Part shown: piece after piece, positions 36,795 through 46,577 of the stretch | How the letters are laid out: every line of letters begins with the position of its first letter | Numbering within the stretch: the first letter of the stretch is position 1 | From: Ostreococcus mediterraneus | Lineage: Eukaryota; Chlorophyta; Mamiellophyceae; Mamiellales; Bathycoccaceae | Reading direction: 5' to 3' | Assembly: GCA_012295225.1 (NCBI GenBank) | Contig: WMKK01000014.1 | Location: 62,001 to 126,000, forward strand | Length of the DNA: 64,000 nt | The notes under the pieces: model-generated | The model's input: the letters and a program-made list of their open reading frames with translations, nothing else | The model's database searches: none | Told to the model about the DNA's origin: nothing | Translations under genes and position numbers: made by a program

Positions 36795-39464
36795 ATGGCG
36801 CGGCGGCGACGCACCGTCGCGCTCGCGACGTGCGCGTTGCTGAAATTCATCGCCTTGTGCACATTCGCGCGCGGTTTCTTGCTCACGCGTAAAGCGTCGA
36901 CGTCGCGCGCGCATTACGCGTACACGGACGACAGCGGCGGGGATGTGTTAGTGTCCAAGGTGGTCGTGCTCGTGATTGACGGCGCGAGGCATGCGTGGGT
37001 GCGCGAGGATGCGGGCGCGCGCGCGTTGGCGTTTACGCGAGCGCTCGGTCGGTCTCGTAGAATCGACGACGACGACGGTGTAGGCGGCACAGACGATGCG
37101 AAGGGGTGTGGGAAAATGTTTAAATTCGTGGCTGATGCGCCGACGACGACGCAGCAGCGATTGAAAGGGATATTAACTGGAGGTTTACCAACGTTTATCG
37201 ACGTGAGCGCGTCGTTTGGAGGCGCGGCGCTCGACGAGGATAATGTCGTCGCGCAGTTACTCGCGCGCGGTAAGCGCATGGCGTTTAGTGGCGACGATAC
37301 GTGGGGTGAGTTGTTTGATTTGAATGTCACTTTTGCCGTGGATGCGTCTCCGTTTGAGAGTTTTGATGTCAAGGATACGACGACGGTGGACGCCGGCGTT
37401 CGGCGGCGGATGCGCGACATGTTGCGACGTCCAGACGATTGGGACGTGCTCATCGGGCATATGCTCGGTGCAGATCACGTTGGACACACGTATGGTGCGA
37501 CGACGGATGAAATGGAGGATAAATTGCGCGAGAATGATCAAGATGTACGCGACATTGTGGAGACGCTGCGCGCCGACGCTCGGTTTGCCGAAACTCTCTT
37601 CTTTGTCTTCGGCGACCATGGAATGACGGATCATGGTGATCACGGCGGCGGCACTGCAGATGAAACAGAATCATTTTTGCTTGTGTATCATCCATGGGCG
37701 TCAAAGTGCACGGAGAGCGGGAAGATGCCGGACGAGACGATGCCACAAGTTGATTTTGCGCCGACGCTCGCGTCGCTCGTCGGCGTTCCAATTCCATACG
37801 GTAATTTAGGCACCGTCAACGAAAAGATATTCAACATCGCGCACGGAGGCAAACCTCGCGATGATGATGCGTTCACCGCGTACTCTCACGCGGTGTTTTC
37901 GAATGCGGAGCAGATTTGGAACTATATAAACACGTACGGCGACGCCGAGCGCTCAAGCCCGTTTCGAGCCGAAGATGAGACGCGTCTCCGAGACGTAATG
38001 CATCGCATGACGCGTGAATCCAATCCAACACGAAAACTCACGCACGCTTTGGAATTCATGAAGATGACAGCGGATATCGCGCGCGCGCAATGGGCAGAGT
38101 TTGGCCTTTGGCGCATGACGATTGGGTTCGTCGCGCTCGTCGGCGCCGTCAGCGCCAACGCGTTCGCCGCCTACGCGTTGACGTACGACGACGGCGACAA
38201 TGCGCACACGTCGACGACACTGATGAAGACGACGAAAGACGAAGCGAACAATGAAGATTACACCATCGTTGCCACCGTCGGCGTTGTTCTCGTCGCTCTC
38301 GCGTCGGTGTCGCGATTATCGAATAGTTACGTCGTCGAGGAGCGGTCCATGTCTCAATTCCTCTTCGCGACGTACGTCGTCGCCCTCGGCATTCGCGCCG
38401 CCACGTTCACGCGCGCAAGAATCGCGCAGGTCAGCGTGCACACGATATTGGCGCTGTTCGCCAACGTCGCCATGTTCAAATTAGGCACGAATTGGATTAA
38501 GAGCGACGCGAGCGTGTCGCGGGACGCGGGACTCGGCTTTGCATTCGTCGGATGCGCGGGATGCCTCGCATTCGCCTACATGTCGCATCGTTTCGTCGCC
38601 CGTCGTTTTCCGCGCACGACGCCCGCGGTGATTTTAGTCATACTCGCGTGGTTCGCCGTCGCTGCGCGTTGTGTTGAGGTTTTGGTGCTCGGAGGGGATG
38701 GATTTGTCGCCGCGCGGATGTGCTACGGAGCGAGCGCGTCGGCGGCGTTTGCGGCATTCGCGCACGCGCCATCGAAGGCACCCGACGTCGACACCGACAC
38801 AATCGTTCGTCGGTGTGCACTGTTCGTCGTAGTAATTGTACCTACGCTTACCATGCTCGCTGGGCCGGCTTTGGGGGTGATTTACTTTGGGTTAATGGTC
38901 ATCACGTACGGGTCAACGGCGGCGCTCGCGCTCGGCGGAGACCCGTCGGCGGCGACGGTTCGATTACGCTGTCGCGGGTTAGAAACCACCCTCGCCACTG
39001 GTGCGTGGTTAGCGAGTACGGTTGTATTTTTCGGTGGCGGCCACGCGTGCTCGTTTGATGGATTACACTTTGCCGCGGCGTTTACCGGATTTAAGACGTT
39101 TCACTTTTACGTCATGGGCGCGTTGTTGGCGTGCGAGACGTGGAGCGCCGATATCCTCCTCGCCGCGTGTGCACCGATGATTTCCGCCATCCTATACCGC
39201 GGCGATAAGACTCAATCTACGCCATCGTCCGTCGTCGTACGCGTAGCGCAGAAGATCACGCTGGTGCGCACCGTACCCGTCTTATGTAGCGTCCTGTGCG
39301 CCGCCGCGCATCGCCGGCATCTCATGGTTTGGGCCATCTTTGCCCCGAAATTCGTCTACGACGCCATCGGTTCCACCGTTGCCGACGTCTGTGCGATGAC
39401 TCTCGTCATTTTTGCCACGCGCACACCGCAAGCGAGCGCTCGAGCAAAGGTCAAGGCGAAATAG
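36795..39464 (+). CDS. PIGO: GPI ethanolamine phosphate transferase 3 (PIG-O type)
   Basis: This ER enzyme adds ethanolamine phosphate to the third mannose of the GPI anchor precursor, the group later linked to protein. The protein is 889 residues: a signal anchor (about 7-28) ending in FARGFLLTR, as in PIG-O, then a lumenal alkaline-phosphatase-fold domain. Metal and catalytic motifs are VLVIDGARH, TTTQQRLKGILTGGLPTFID (catalytic Thr), FSGDDTWGELF, GHMLGADHVGHTYG and FGDHGMTDHGDHGGG. About ten membrane segments follow from residue 420 on. I chose 36795; an in-frame ATG at 36741 would add a basic 18-residue leader before the signal anchor. Confidence 0.9.
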   Translation: MARRRRTVALATCALLKFIALCTFARGFLLTRKASTSRAHYAYTDDSGGDVLVSKVVVLVIDGARHAWVREDAGARALAFTRALGRSRRIDDDDGVGGTDDAKGCGKMFKFVADAPTTTQQRLKGILTGGLPTFIDVSASFGGAALDEDNVVAQLLARGKRMAFSGDDTWGELFDLNVTFAVDASPFESFDVKDTTTVDAGVRRRMRDMLRRPDDWDVLIGHMLGADHVGHTYGATTDEMEDKLRENDQDVRDIVETLRADARFAETLFFVFGDHGMTDHGDHGGGTADETESFLLVYHPWASKCTESGKMPDETMPQVDFAPTLASLVGVPIPYGNLGTVNEKIFNIAHGGKPRDDDAFTAYSHAVFSNAEQIWNYINTYGDAERSSPFRAEDETRLRDVMHRMTRESNPTRKLTHALEFMKMTADIARAQWAEFGLWRMTIGFVALVGAVSANAFAAYALTYDDGDNAHTSTTLMKTTKDEANNEDYTIVATVGVVLVALASVSRLSNSYVVEERSMSQFLFATYVVALGIRAATFTRARIAQVSVHTILALFANVAMFKLGTNWIKSDASVSRDAGLGFAFVGCAGCLAFAYMSHRFVARRFPRTTPAVILVILAWFAVAARCVEVLVLGGDGFVAARMCYGASASAAFAAFAHAPSKAPDVDTDTIVRRCALFVVVIVPTLTMLAGPALGVIYFGLMVITYGSTAALALGGDPSAATVRLRCRGLETTLATGAWLASTVVFFGGGHACSFDGLHFAAAFTGFKTFHFYVMGALLACETWSADILLAACAPMISAILYRGDKTQSTPSSVVVRVAQKITLVRTVPVLCSVLCAAAHRRHLMVWAIFAPKFVYDAIGSTVADVCAMTLVIFATRTPQASARAKVKAK

Positions 39465-39567
39465 AGCATCGATTCATGACGCGGCTCGCGACAGACGTCC
39501 CAGCGACGGCTGCGCGAGCGACGGCTGGGACGCGCGAAGCTCAAACGTCTTCATTCCACCGCGCACG

Positions 39568-40167
39568 ATGTTCGCGCGAACACCCACCGCGCGCGCGCTG
39601 TACGCCGCCGTGCGGCCTTTGCCGTCGCACGCGCGTCGCGCCCCAGCGCTCGTCGTCGCGCGTTTACGTCCGGGGCGACAAGGCATTCAACGCATCTACC
39701 GCCTGGCGCGCGAAAAGGAAATGATTGGCGAATACGAATACCTCGAGTCTATCGGCGTTCCCCGCGCGCAAGCGCTGCAGGTGATGGCGCAGGCATCGAC
39801 GGCGTTCGAACGCGAGGCGGTGAAGCGTGGGATCGATCCCGGTACGCTCACGTATGGCTCTGAAGATATGTCTGAGGTTGTAGAGTTTTTAATTGAAAGC
39901 GGCGTAGCCGCGAGCGAGGTTGGCGCGCTCGTGATTCGACACCCCGCAGTTTTGGCGTACGGTGTCGAAACGCGTTTAAAGCCTTTATTTGAGTACATGG
40001 AGTGTACGTTCGGGAGAGATGCCAAGGCGTTCGTGGAGGATGTCACGCGTCGCCCAAGCCTGTTGGGGTTAGACGCCGACGCCAACGCGAGGAAAATGAT
40101 TGAGTACTTGTTAGACAATGGCTCAACCAAGGCGGAGGCGATGGAATATTTCTTACGGTCATTATAA
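39568..40167 (+). CDS. Short mTERF-family protein, organelle-targeted
   Basis: The 199-residue protein starts with an Arg/Ala/Pro-rich leader (about 1-45) fitting mitochondrial or plastid import. From about residue 100 it carries mTERF-type repeats: VVEFLIESGVAASEVGALVIRHPAVLAYGVETRLKPL is one unit and FVEDVTRRPSLLGLD...MIEYLLDNG the next. mTERF proteins bind organellar nucleic acid and affect transcription termination, splicing or translation. With only two or three repeats it is much shorter than the usual family members (about 300 residues or more), so it may be a derived form. It follows PIGO on the same strand after 103 bp. Confidence 0.75.
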   Translation: MFARTPTARALYAAVRPLPSHARRAPALVVARLRPGRQGIQRIYRLAREKEMIGEYEYLESIGVPRAQALQVMAQASTAFEREAVKRGIDPGTLTYGSEDMSEVVEFLIESGVAASEVGALVIRHPAVLAYGVETRLKPLFEYMECTFGRDAKAFVEDVTRRPSLLGLDADANARKMIEYLLDNGSTKAEAMEYFLRSL

Positions 40168-40332
40168 CCATATATAACCTAGTAGTGCGCGCGCGTGCAC
40201 GTGTGCGGTAGAGCATGATTTAATCAATTGTACTAACTAGCGACGACGAACAACGATGTCTGAGGGTGGCTCTTTATATGATGGTTCATATTGACAACAC
40301 AACGCGTACAACGTAGTAGTAGAGGTGAAACC

Positions 40333-42828
40333 TTACTCGTCTAACTCGGCGGCAATTTCTGCGACGAGTTGTTTGCGATATTCTTCGAAATCACCGTTGA
40401 ATTTATCAACCCGTCCTTCGTCGACAACCCAAATCTCGCTCGTCTCGGCGTCGAGCACCTTTTCGCAAATGTGCGCGTCGTGCGTGATTAACACGACGCC
40501 ACCTTCGAATTCCTCGAGTGCCTCGGCTAAAGCGTCGATGGATTCCATATCCAAGTGATTCGTGGGCTCGTCCATGAGTAAGATGTGCGGCGCTGACATG
40601 CTAATCGCGGTGAACACCACGCGCGCCTTTTGACCGCCAGAGAGCTTGACGATGGGCGTCAAATGGTTGTGCCCAGGTAAGCCGAATTTCCCGAGCTTGG
40701 CGCGAATCTCTTCAGGCTTGTACGAACCGCCTCCTGGTCGTAGAAATTTACGTCGCAAATACTCCACTGGATTTTCATCCATGGCTAAAACGTCGACAAA
40801 GTGCTGAGAGTACCGACCGATGCGCAAGGCGTGCGAACGGCGAGATTCACCCTCTGTCGGCTCCAAATCGCCGGCTAAGAGATTCATCAACGTCGATTTA
40901 CCAGCACCGTTAGGGCCGATGATGGCCACGCGGGTGCCCATATCGATGCCGAGGTCAATCTTATCTAGGGAGAACCCCTTCAAACCAGGGTAGGAGAATG
41001 AGCAATCGCTCAAGCCGATGAGCGGTGGGGGCAACTCTGTGGGCGTGGGGAAATTGAACTTGACGTTGTAGTCGGACCACTTTTCGGGAAGTTGCGAGGG
41101 TGCGTCGTCATCGTCATCAATCATCATGCCCTTATTCTTTTTGTTGCCTTGCTTTCGCTCTTGCGTCTTTTTAGCCTTATCCTTGACATCTTGTTGCTTG
41201 GATTTGCTCGACGCCGCCTTGGCGAGTTTCATCTCCTTTTCATACTTTTCGAAAGCCTTGTTCGCCTCGCGACGACGAATCTGGTACATTTCCTCAAACT
41301 GGTCAAACGAGCCCTTGTATTGATCAAGCTTGTGATCGTGCAAGTGAATGATATCCGTCGTAACGGATGACAAAAAGTCGCGATCGTGCGAGACGACGAC
41401 GAGAGTCTTCTTCCAACGCATCAAATATTCCTCCAGCCAAATGACGGCGCGTAAATCCAAATGGTTCGTCGGCTCATCGAGCAACAAGCACGTGGGCTCG
41501 ATGAAAAGCGCACGAGCGAGAGAAATGCGCATGCGCCAGCCACCGGAGAAGCTCTTCGTGGTGTTATGCATGGAAAATCGATCGGGACCTTGGGAGCCAT
41601 CCTTCTTTGGCACGGTGAAACCCAAACCGTGAAGAATCTTTGACGCGCGCGCCTCCGCGGTGGCATCACCCTTTTCATTCAATCGCTCGTATGTCTTGTT
41701 GAGCTCGGCGTTCAAGTCGTTCTCGATGCCAGTCTCTTCATCCTTGAACACGGGCTCTTCCACAGAACCATCGCCAATGGCAAGTTTCTCCATCAGTTCT
41801 TCGAGATCCACCTTCTTTTTACGCAAATCTTGCAATTCCACGTCAGCGGCAACCACAGACTGTAACGCGGAGCGGTCATCACCGACGACTTCTTGTTCGA
41901 CGAGTAAGATATCAATGTGCTCGGGAACGGGAATCTTACGTCGCGCCAACAACTTCATTACGGTGGTTTTACCAGTCCCATTTGGACCCACCAAACCGTA
42001 ACGGCGCCCGTGCGCAATCGTAAGCGACGTGTTATTCAACAATGGCTTACCTCGCGCGCTCACGGAGAATCCTTCAATTTTAATATCCTTACTCGTGGCC
42101 ATCGCCGCCATCATTTCATCGGAATAATTGGGAATACGTACGTTGAACGCGTCGTCGTCCTCCATCATCGCTTCCGCCTTAGCCATAGCTTCCTTGCGCG
42201 CCGCCTCGATCTCCTTTTGTCTCGCACGCTTAATCTGCTTATCCGTCGGACCCGAGAATTCAATAACTTTTTCTTCGCGCTCAACTTTCTCGCTATCACT
42301 ATCACTGTCGCTCGATGGTAAATCCAAACCATCCAAGTAGTTGTCCGCGGTTCGCGCCGGAGGCGGCGGTGCTCGCATTTTCCTCTGTGGTGCTTCTGCC
42401 GCCGCCGGCTTTGACTTAGACGACCCACCCGAGGACTTATCTTTCTTCTCCTTGGGATCTTTTTCTTTTTTATCCTTCTTCTCCTTTTTCTCCTTCTTGT
42501 CCTTATCGCTGCCTGCGCGCGTTTTAAACGACGTCCCGCAGTCAGTCTCTCTCGCTCTCTCGTTCCGTCATCGCAGTACGCGTGCGTGTGCGACGTTGTG
42601 CGCGCGGTCGGTGCCACAGTGCATACACGTACAACGACGTGCCGCGTCGTTCGCGCGCCAACGCGGGCGCGCGACGGCGCGCACGCCGATGAAGCCGATC
42701 GAAACCATCTTGCCTCAAAAAAGTGCACACCCATCAGGGACACTCGATTTACGCGACGACGACGACGTACCTTGCGCTTTGCGCGCGGCGCGCTGCTCGG
42801 GGGTCTCGTCCTTATCTTTTTTCGCCAT
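40333..42828 (-). CDS. ABCF4: ABCF-type ATPase (GCN20/ABCF4-like)
   Basis: A soluble twin-ATPase ABC protein acting on ribosomes, with no membrane domain. Exon 1 is 42828-42771 (19 codons plus 1 nt) and exon 2 is 42512-40333, for 745 residues. The 258-nt intron has GTACGT, ACTGAC and CAG. The junction leads into a Lys/Asp/Glu-rich N-terminus like that of plant ABCF4. The first ATPase domain has GPNGTGKTT (about 195), SFSGGWRMRISLARALF and LLLDEPTNHLDLRA. The linker has the Lys-rich ABCF insert, and the second domain has GPNGAGKST, KLSGGQKARVVF and LLMDEPTNHLDMES. Identification is firm; equating it to plant ABCF4 rests on the SVSARGK and IGRYSQHFVD blocks. Confidence 0.95.
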
Positions 42829-43064
42829 GATGCGTGCGAACGACGGCGCGAGACGCGACGGAGAATGCGGCCACGGCGCATCGTAGCCCTGGAGGGAAGG
42901 GCTTTCGCGAGCGGATGGCGGCGCGCGAATAATGACAGCGTGTTCTCGATCTCTGGCGCGACGTGCGCGCTACGAATGCACGGGTGTGTATTTTAAATTA
43001 CAATGAATTAATTCTCCGCGGCGATGGTTGCGCGTGAAGCCGTACTTGTCGCGCAGTGATGTCT
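42829..43064. other. Intergenic region ABCF4 / FNR-like
   Basis: These 236 bp hold the 5' flank of ABCF4 and the 3' flank of the next minus-strand gene is on its other side. No gene, TCGGACAT element or other clear signal seen. Confidence 0.45.
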
Positions 43065-44069
43065 TTAATCCGTCAAAATGTTCTCCTTGGACACGCCTCG
43101 GCTGTCAAAGAGATGTAAAAGCTTTGATGCGACGTCGCCTTGGCACCCAGCGAGGAGCACGGAGCACGACGCGGGTGATTTACCTAGGATGGTGGGCTTC
43201 CCACCCGCCGTGAGGGCACCAGTCAGTAAGCACTGCTCAATCATGAACATGGCGTTGTCGACGTCGTCGACCCCGCCGTAGACGGGAATAATCTTGTATC
43301 CTTCGCTGCGCCATTCATCGTGCAGCGACAATAACGCCGAGCTCTCTTGACTATTGGCCAAGTAAAAGACCGTCACTGGATGCTTATCCGTATACGCCAA
43401 CACGGGCTGCCAATCCAAAATCGACCGAATACTCGCCATTCCGCTTGTCCCGCGCGCGACAAGCACCAACGCGTGATTCTTCTTCATCGCCGCCTCTAAA
43501 CTCCTTTCTGCAAACAAAACATTCGTAAACCCGCTTCCAAGTGGTTTCGACACCGATATCACATCCCCCGGTTTTGCCGCCGTCAATCCCGCGGGATGCG
43601 TCCCAGCGTCCACTAAAAATTCAACCTTGGCGCTGTCCAACCGCGCCGAGTCGTACCTCACGTGATACGGCGACCTAGCCACCGGAAGCTTATCCACAAC
43701 ACCATCACCACCACCATCGCCGCGTCCGAAGCGCGCCTTGACGTACATCCCAGGCTTTGTAAACGTCTCTGTCCACACTTTACCGTTGTTGAAGACCAAC
43801 CCGGGCGACGAGCGAAGGTGCTGCGCGTCGTCGTTCTGTTTATCTTCCACGGCGACAACGAGCGAGCGCTGGGAGCCATCCACCGAGGCGGCGTTATTTT
43901 CAATCACCACGCACGAGTACCAGATCGCGGACTCGTCGTCGGTGCTCGACGCTTGGACCTTGAGCTCGCGTTTTCGTGGAACCTTTGACATCGATCGATG
44001 CTTTTCGTGTGTTCGCGGTCGCGTGACGCGCGCGGCGACGGGCGCGATGCGTTGCGAGTGAGCAAACAT
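43065..44069 (-). CDS. FAD/NAD(P)-binding oxidoreductase of the ferredoxin reductase fold, probably plastidial
   Basis: The 334-residue protein has an Arg/Ser-rich leader (about 1-40), then a flavin-binding barrel (about 45-190) with PGMYVKARF and the RSPYHVRYD region, and a nucleotide-binding half (about 195-334). The latter starts with HALVLVARGTSGMASIRSIL and ends with SCSVLLAGCQGDVASKLLHLF. It resembles uncharacterised plant plastid oxidoreductases of this fold (the At1g15140 type). The electron partner is unknown. The fold assignment is good, but the precise reaction cannot be read from the sequence. It is one of three minus-strand genes in a row from 45636 to 40333. Confidence 0.75.
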   Translation of the reverse strand: MFAHSQRIAPVAARVTRPRTHEKHRSMSKVPRKRELKVQASSTDDESAIWYSCVVIENNAASVDGSQRSLVVAVEDKQNDDAQHLRSSPGLVFNNGKVWTETFTKPGMYVKARFGRGDGGGDGVVDKLPVARSPYHVRYDSARLDSAKVEFLVDAGTHPAGLTAAKPGDVISVSKPLGSGFTNVLFAERSLEAAMKKNHALVLVARGTSGMASIRSILDWQPVLAYTDKHPVTVFYLANSQESSALLSLHDEWRSEGYKIIPVYGGVDDVDNAMFMIEQCLLTGALTAGGKPTILGKSPASCSVLLAGCQGDVASKLLHLFDSRGVSKENILTD

Positions 44070-44208
44070 GTTCTATGCGGTGCGTGTGAGCGAGACGCGC
44101 GACGCGGGGCGAGAAGAGGCGCGCGCGCGGGCGTGTGCGGTGTGCGCGCGGGCGGCGGAGGAGAGGTTGGTTACGGCGCCGAGCGACTCAGCGCGACGCT
44201 GATTTGTA

Positions 44209-45636
44209 TTACACTCGAGCGCCTAGGAATACAGCGCGCAGAATAAACATGAGACATACGAAGAGTACGAATAGCGCGAATCGTCGAATGATGGTACGCG
44301 TGGTGCGCTTTGAGCCCGAGGGCAGACGTCCGCGCGGAGGCGTCCCGAGCGCTCCGCCAGAGCCGCGCGAACGCGTCCGAGCGAGCGGTGGCGGCGGCGA
44401 CGAAAATGTCCCCGCTGATGATGCCATCGCCGTCACGGGTTTGGATGGAGAATTCACGATGTCTTCGTATCCTAAAGAAGTCGTGGATGTGGCGCGCCGG
44501 AGCTCGATTTGAGAGCCAAACGCTTGGGATTGTTGCGTTGGCGCAGCCAGCGCAGCCATGCAATCGCCAAAGGATCCATGCTGCGATGAGTTCTTGAGTG
44601 TAGCAGACGCATCGCCGCTACTCTCGTACTTTTCTAATGATGCAAGTGCGTGTCGGAGAAGCGAATTCGCCACCGCTGGCACTGGGTCGCTCATTTTGCC
44701 CGTAGATGAACTCAAAATTGCACGAATCTCCTCCTTAACGCTCACGGCATCCACGTGCTCGGGACATCCAGTACTCGCAGAACAAAATCCTGCAATCGCC
44801 TTCGCACAATCCACGACCGCGGCGGGTGTCAAGAATGCATCTTGACTACGAGCGTCGGCGTCGATTTGCACGCTCGCGCACAATGCGGAAACGCCGCCAA
44901 AATCACAAAACTTCTTCGCCTCTGCCGACGCGCTCTTGCTGACGACAGCAGCCAAACGCGTTAAATCAGCAATCGTTAGTTCTCGCGCGCGATCGCGATC
45001 GATTAACCGCAAAGCAATCCATCGCGCGAGCGCCGCGCCGACATCCGCGCACCGCTGCGCCGCCAGCAGCGTCTCCGCCGCCTCTCCATCACTCGTCAAT
45101 CGAGCCAATACTCCTAACATCAACGCCACCGTCTCCCGTCTTAATCCCATATCACTACCATCAGTACCGTGCGACACAAAACTGCTGCTACTACTACCGC
45201 TCTCCGCTACGAGCGCGCGTTTCGCCACATCCGCCGTCCTCGACGCGCTCTCCGCCTCTCTATTCGCCTTCACCCCACTCGCGCGATATAAATACAACGC
45301 CGCGTAATACCTCGCCCGATAATCTACCACCCCATTCGTCCTATGACTCGGGTGATGCATGATTTCACACGCCATAGCCGTACATTGCGCCGCGAGCGAG
45401 CCGCACGACGTCGCTCGAGAAGCCAACGCTCGTGTCGCCGAAACCAACTTCAAGCGCTCTGTCTCCATCACCCCCGCGCTCGGCTTCACCGCGAGCGCAC
45501 CACGAATAGTGTCTAGTACGTTGCGAAGGTGCGTGAGATCGTCTTGCGACGGGCGCGACGGCATCGCGACACTGTCCCGACGTCCATCGCCATCACCATC
45601 AACATCAACATCATCTTGATAATCTAAATCACCCAT
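44209..45636 (-). CDS. Tail-anchored helical protein of unknown function
   Basis: I do not recognise this 475-residue protein. The first 20 residues are an Asp-rich patch (DYQDDVDVDGDGDG). The body (about 35-340) is Ala/Leu-rich and helical with repeats that look armadillo- or HEAT-like (for example GLRRETVALMLGVLARLTSDGEAAETLLAAQ and FCDFGGVSALCASVQ). A Ser/Pro/Arg-rich low-complexity region follows. The last 25 residues (RRFALFVLFVCLMFILRAVFLG) form a single C-terminal membrane anchor, so most of the protein should face the cytosol. The first true ATG is 45636; a longer form would need a GTG start. The 256-bp divergent region towards PPIL3 shows no known element. Confidence 0.7.
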   Translation of the reverse strand: MGDLDYQDDVDVDGDGDGRRDSVAMPSRPSQDDLTHLRNVLDTIRGALAVKPSAGVMETERLKLVSATRALASRATSCGSLAAQCTAMACEIMHHPSHRTNGVVDYRARYYAALYLYRASGVKANREAESASRTADVAKRALVAESGSSSSSFVSHGTDGSDMGLRRETVALMLGVLARLTSDGEAAETLLAAQRCADVGAALARWIALRLIDRDRARELTIADLTRLAAVVSKSASAEAKKFCDFGGVSALCASVQIDADARSQDAFLTPAAVVDCAKAIAGFCSASTGCPEHVDAVSVKEEIRAILSSSTGKMSDPVPAVANSLLRHALASLEKYESSGDASATLKNSSQHGSFGDCMAALAAPTQQSQAFGSQIELRRATSTTSLGYEDIVNSPSKPVTAMASSAGTFSSPPPPLARTRSRGSGGALGTPPRGRLPSGSKRTTRTIIRRFALFVLFVCLMFILRAVFLGARV

Positions 45637-45892
45637 GACGCGCGTCGAACCCGCGCCCAGGCGCACCGCGCGCACGCAACGTCACGCGCACACGCGTTGT
45701 CGCCTATCTGTCGCGCGAGAACGACGACGTCGCGCCCGCGTGTGCGTCACGGACTGATGAGATGAAGATGAAGATGCGGAGTTCCGGCGCTCCGAAATCC
45801 TCATTCACGCGCACGCACCACCACTCTCGCGCGCGCGAACGACGGCGACGCGACAGACGACAGACGAGTACATTCGCTTCATTCGCCGCGCG

Positions 45893-46378
45893 ATGTCCGT
45901 GACGCTGCACACGACGCTGGGGGATTTAAAGCTCGAAATCCACTGCGCCGATTGCCCGCGCACGGCGGAAAACTTCCTGGCGCACTGCGCGTCGGGGTAC
46001 TACGATTCGTGCGTGTTCCATCGGTGCGTGAAAGGTTTTATGATTCAAACCGGTGACCCGAGCGGGACCGGGCGCGGCGGCGCGAGCGTGTACGACGGGA
46101 AACCATTTGGGGATGAAATCAACGCGCACTTGAAGTTTTCCCAACGCGGCTGCGTGGCGATGGCGAATAGCGGACCGAATACAAACATGAGCCAGTTTTT
46201 TGTGAGCTTTGGAAAGTTACCGCACTTGGATGGAAAGGTTGGCGTGTTTGGGCGCGTGATTGATGGGCACGGGGTGTTGGATTCGTTGGAACGGTTGGTG
46301 GTGGATGAGCGCGATAGGCCGGTGCGGGACGTGAAGATTGAACGGGTGACGATACACGCGAACCCGTTGGCGACGTGA
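45893..46378 (+). CDS. PPIL3: Cyclophilin, PPIL3 type (peptidyl-prolyl isomerase)
   Basis: The 161-residue protein is a single cyclophilin domain equal in length to human PPIL3, a spliceosome-associated isomerase. MSVTLHTTLGDLKLEI at the start, FHRCVKGFMIQTGDPSGTGRGG (active-site Arg, Phe, Met, Gln), MANSGPNTNMSQFFVSFGK and LPHLDGKVGVFGRVI are visible. The Trp of cyclophilin A is replaced by His (PHLDGK), as in PPIL3. The protein ends in TIHANP, another PPIL3 trait. No targeting signal. Firm. Confidence 0.95.
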   Translation: MSVTLHTTLGDLKLEIHCADCPRTAENFLAHCASGYYDSCVFHRCVKGFMIQTGDPSGTGRGGASVYDGKPFGDEINAHLKFSQRGCVAMANSGPNTNMSQFFVSFGKLPHLDGKVGVFGRVIDGHGVLDSLERLVVDERDRPVRDVKIERVTIHANPLAT

Positions 46379-46577
46379 GATGATAGGTAGTGGTAGTTGA
46401 CGTACGGGATGTGAAGTTTGCGCGGGTGAGTAATGTACACGATGTGACTTTACTTACAACGCCGGCGGCTACGTTTTCGTCCCGAGCTCCACCACGCGCT
46501 CCTAGCGAGCGCGACAGTGGCGATAGACATATACTGAGTAATAGACATTTAATAATGCTGTAAGAAACTGCTTACGA

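Noticed and set aside
42165-42881. 238-codon basic frame on the ABCF4 strand
   Set aside because: Another frame of the Lys/Asp/Glu-rich N-terminus and intron of ABCF4; the spliced model explains this stretch.
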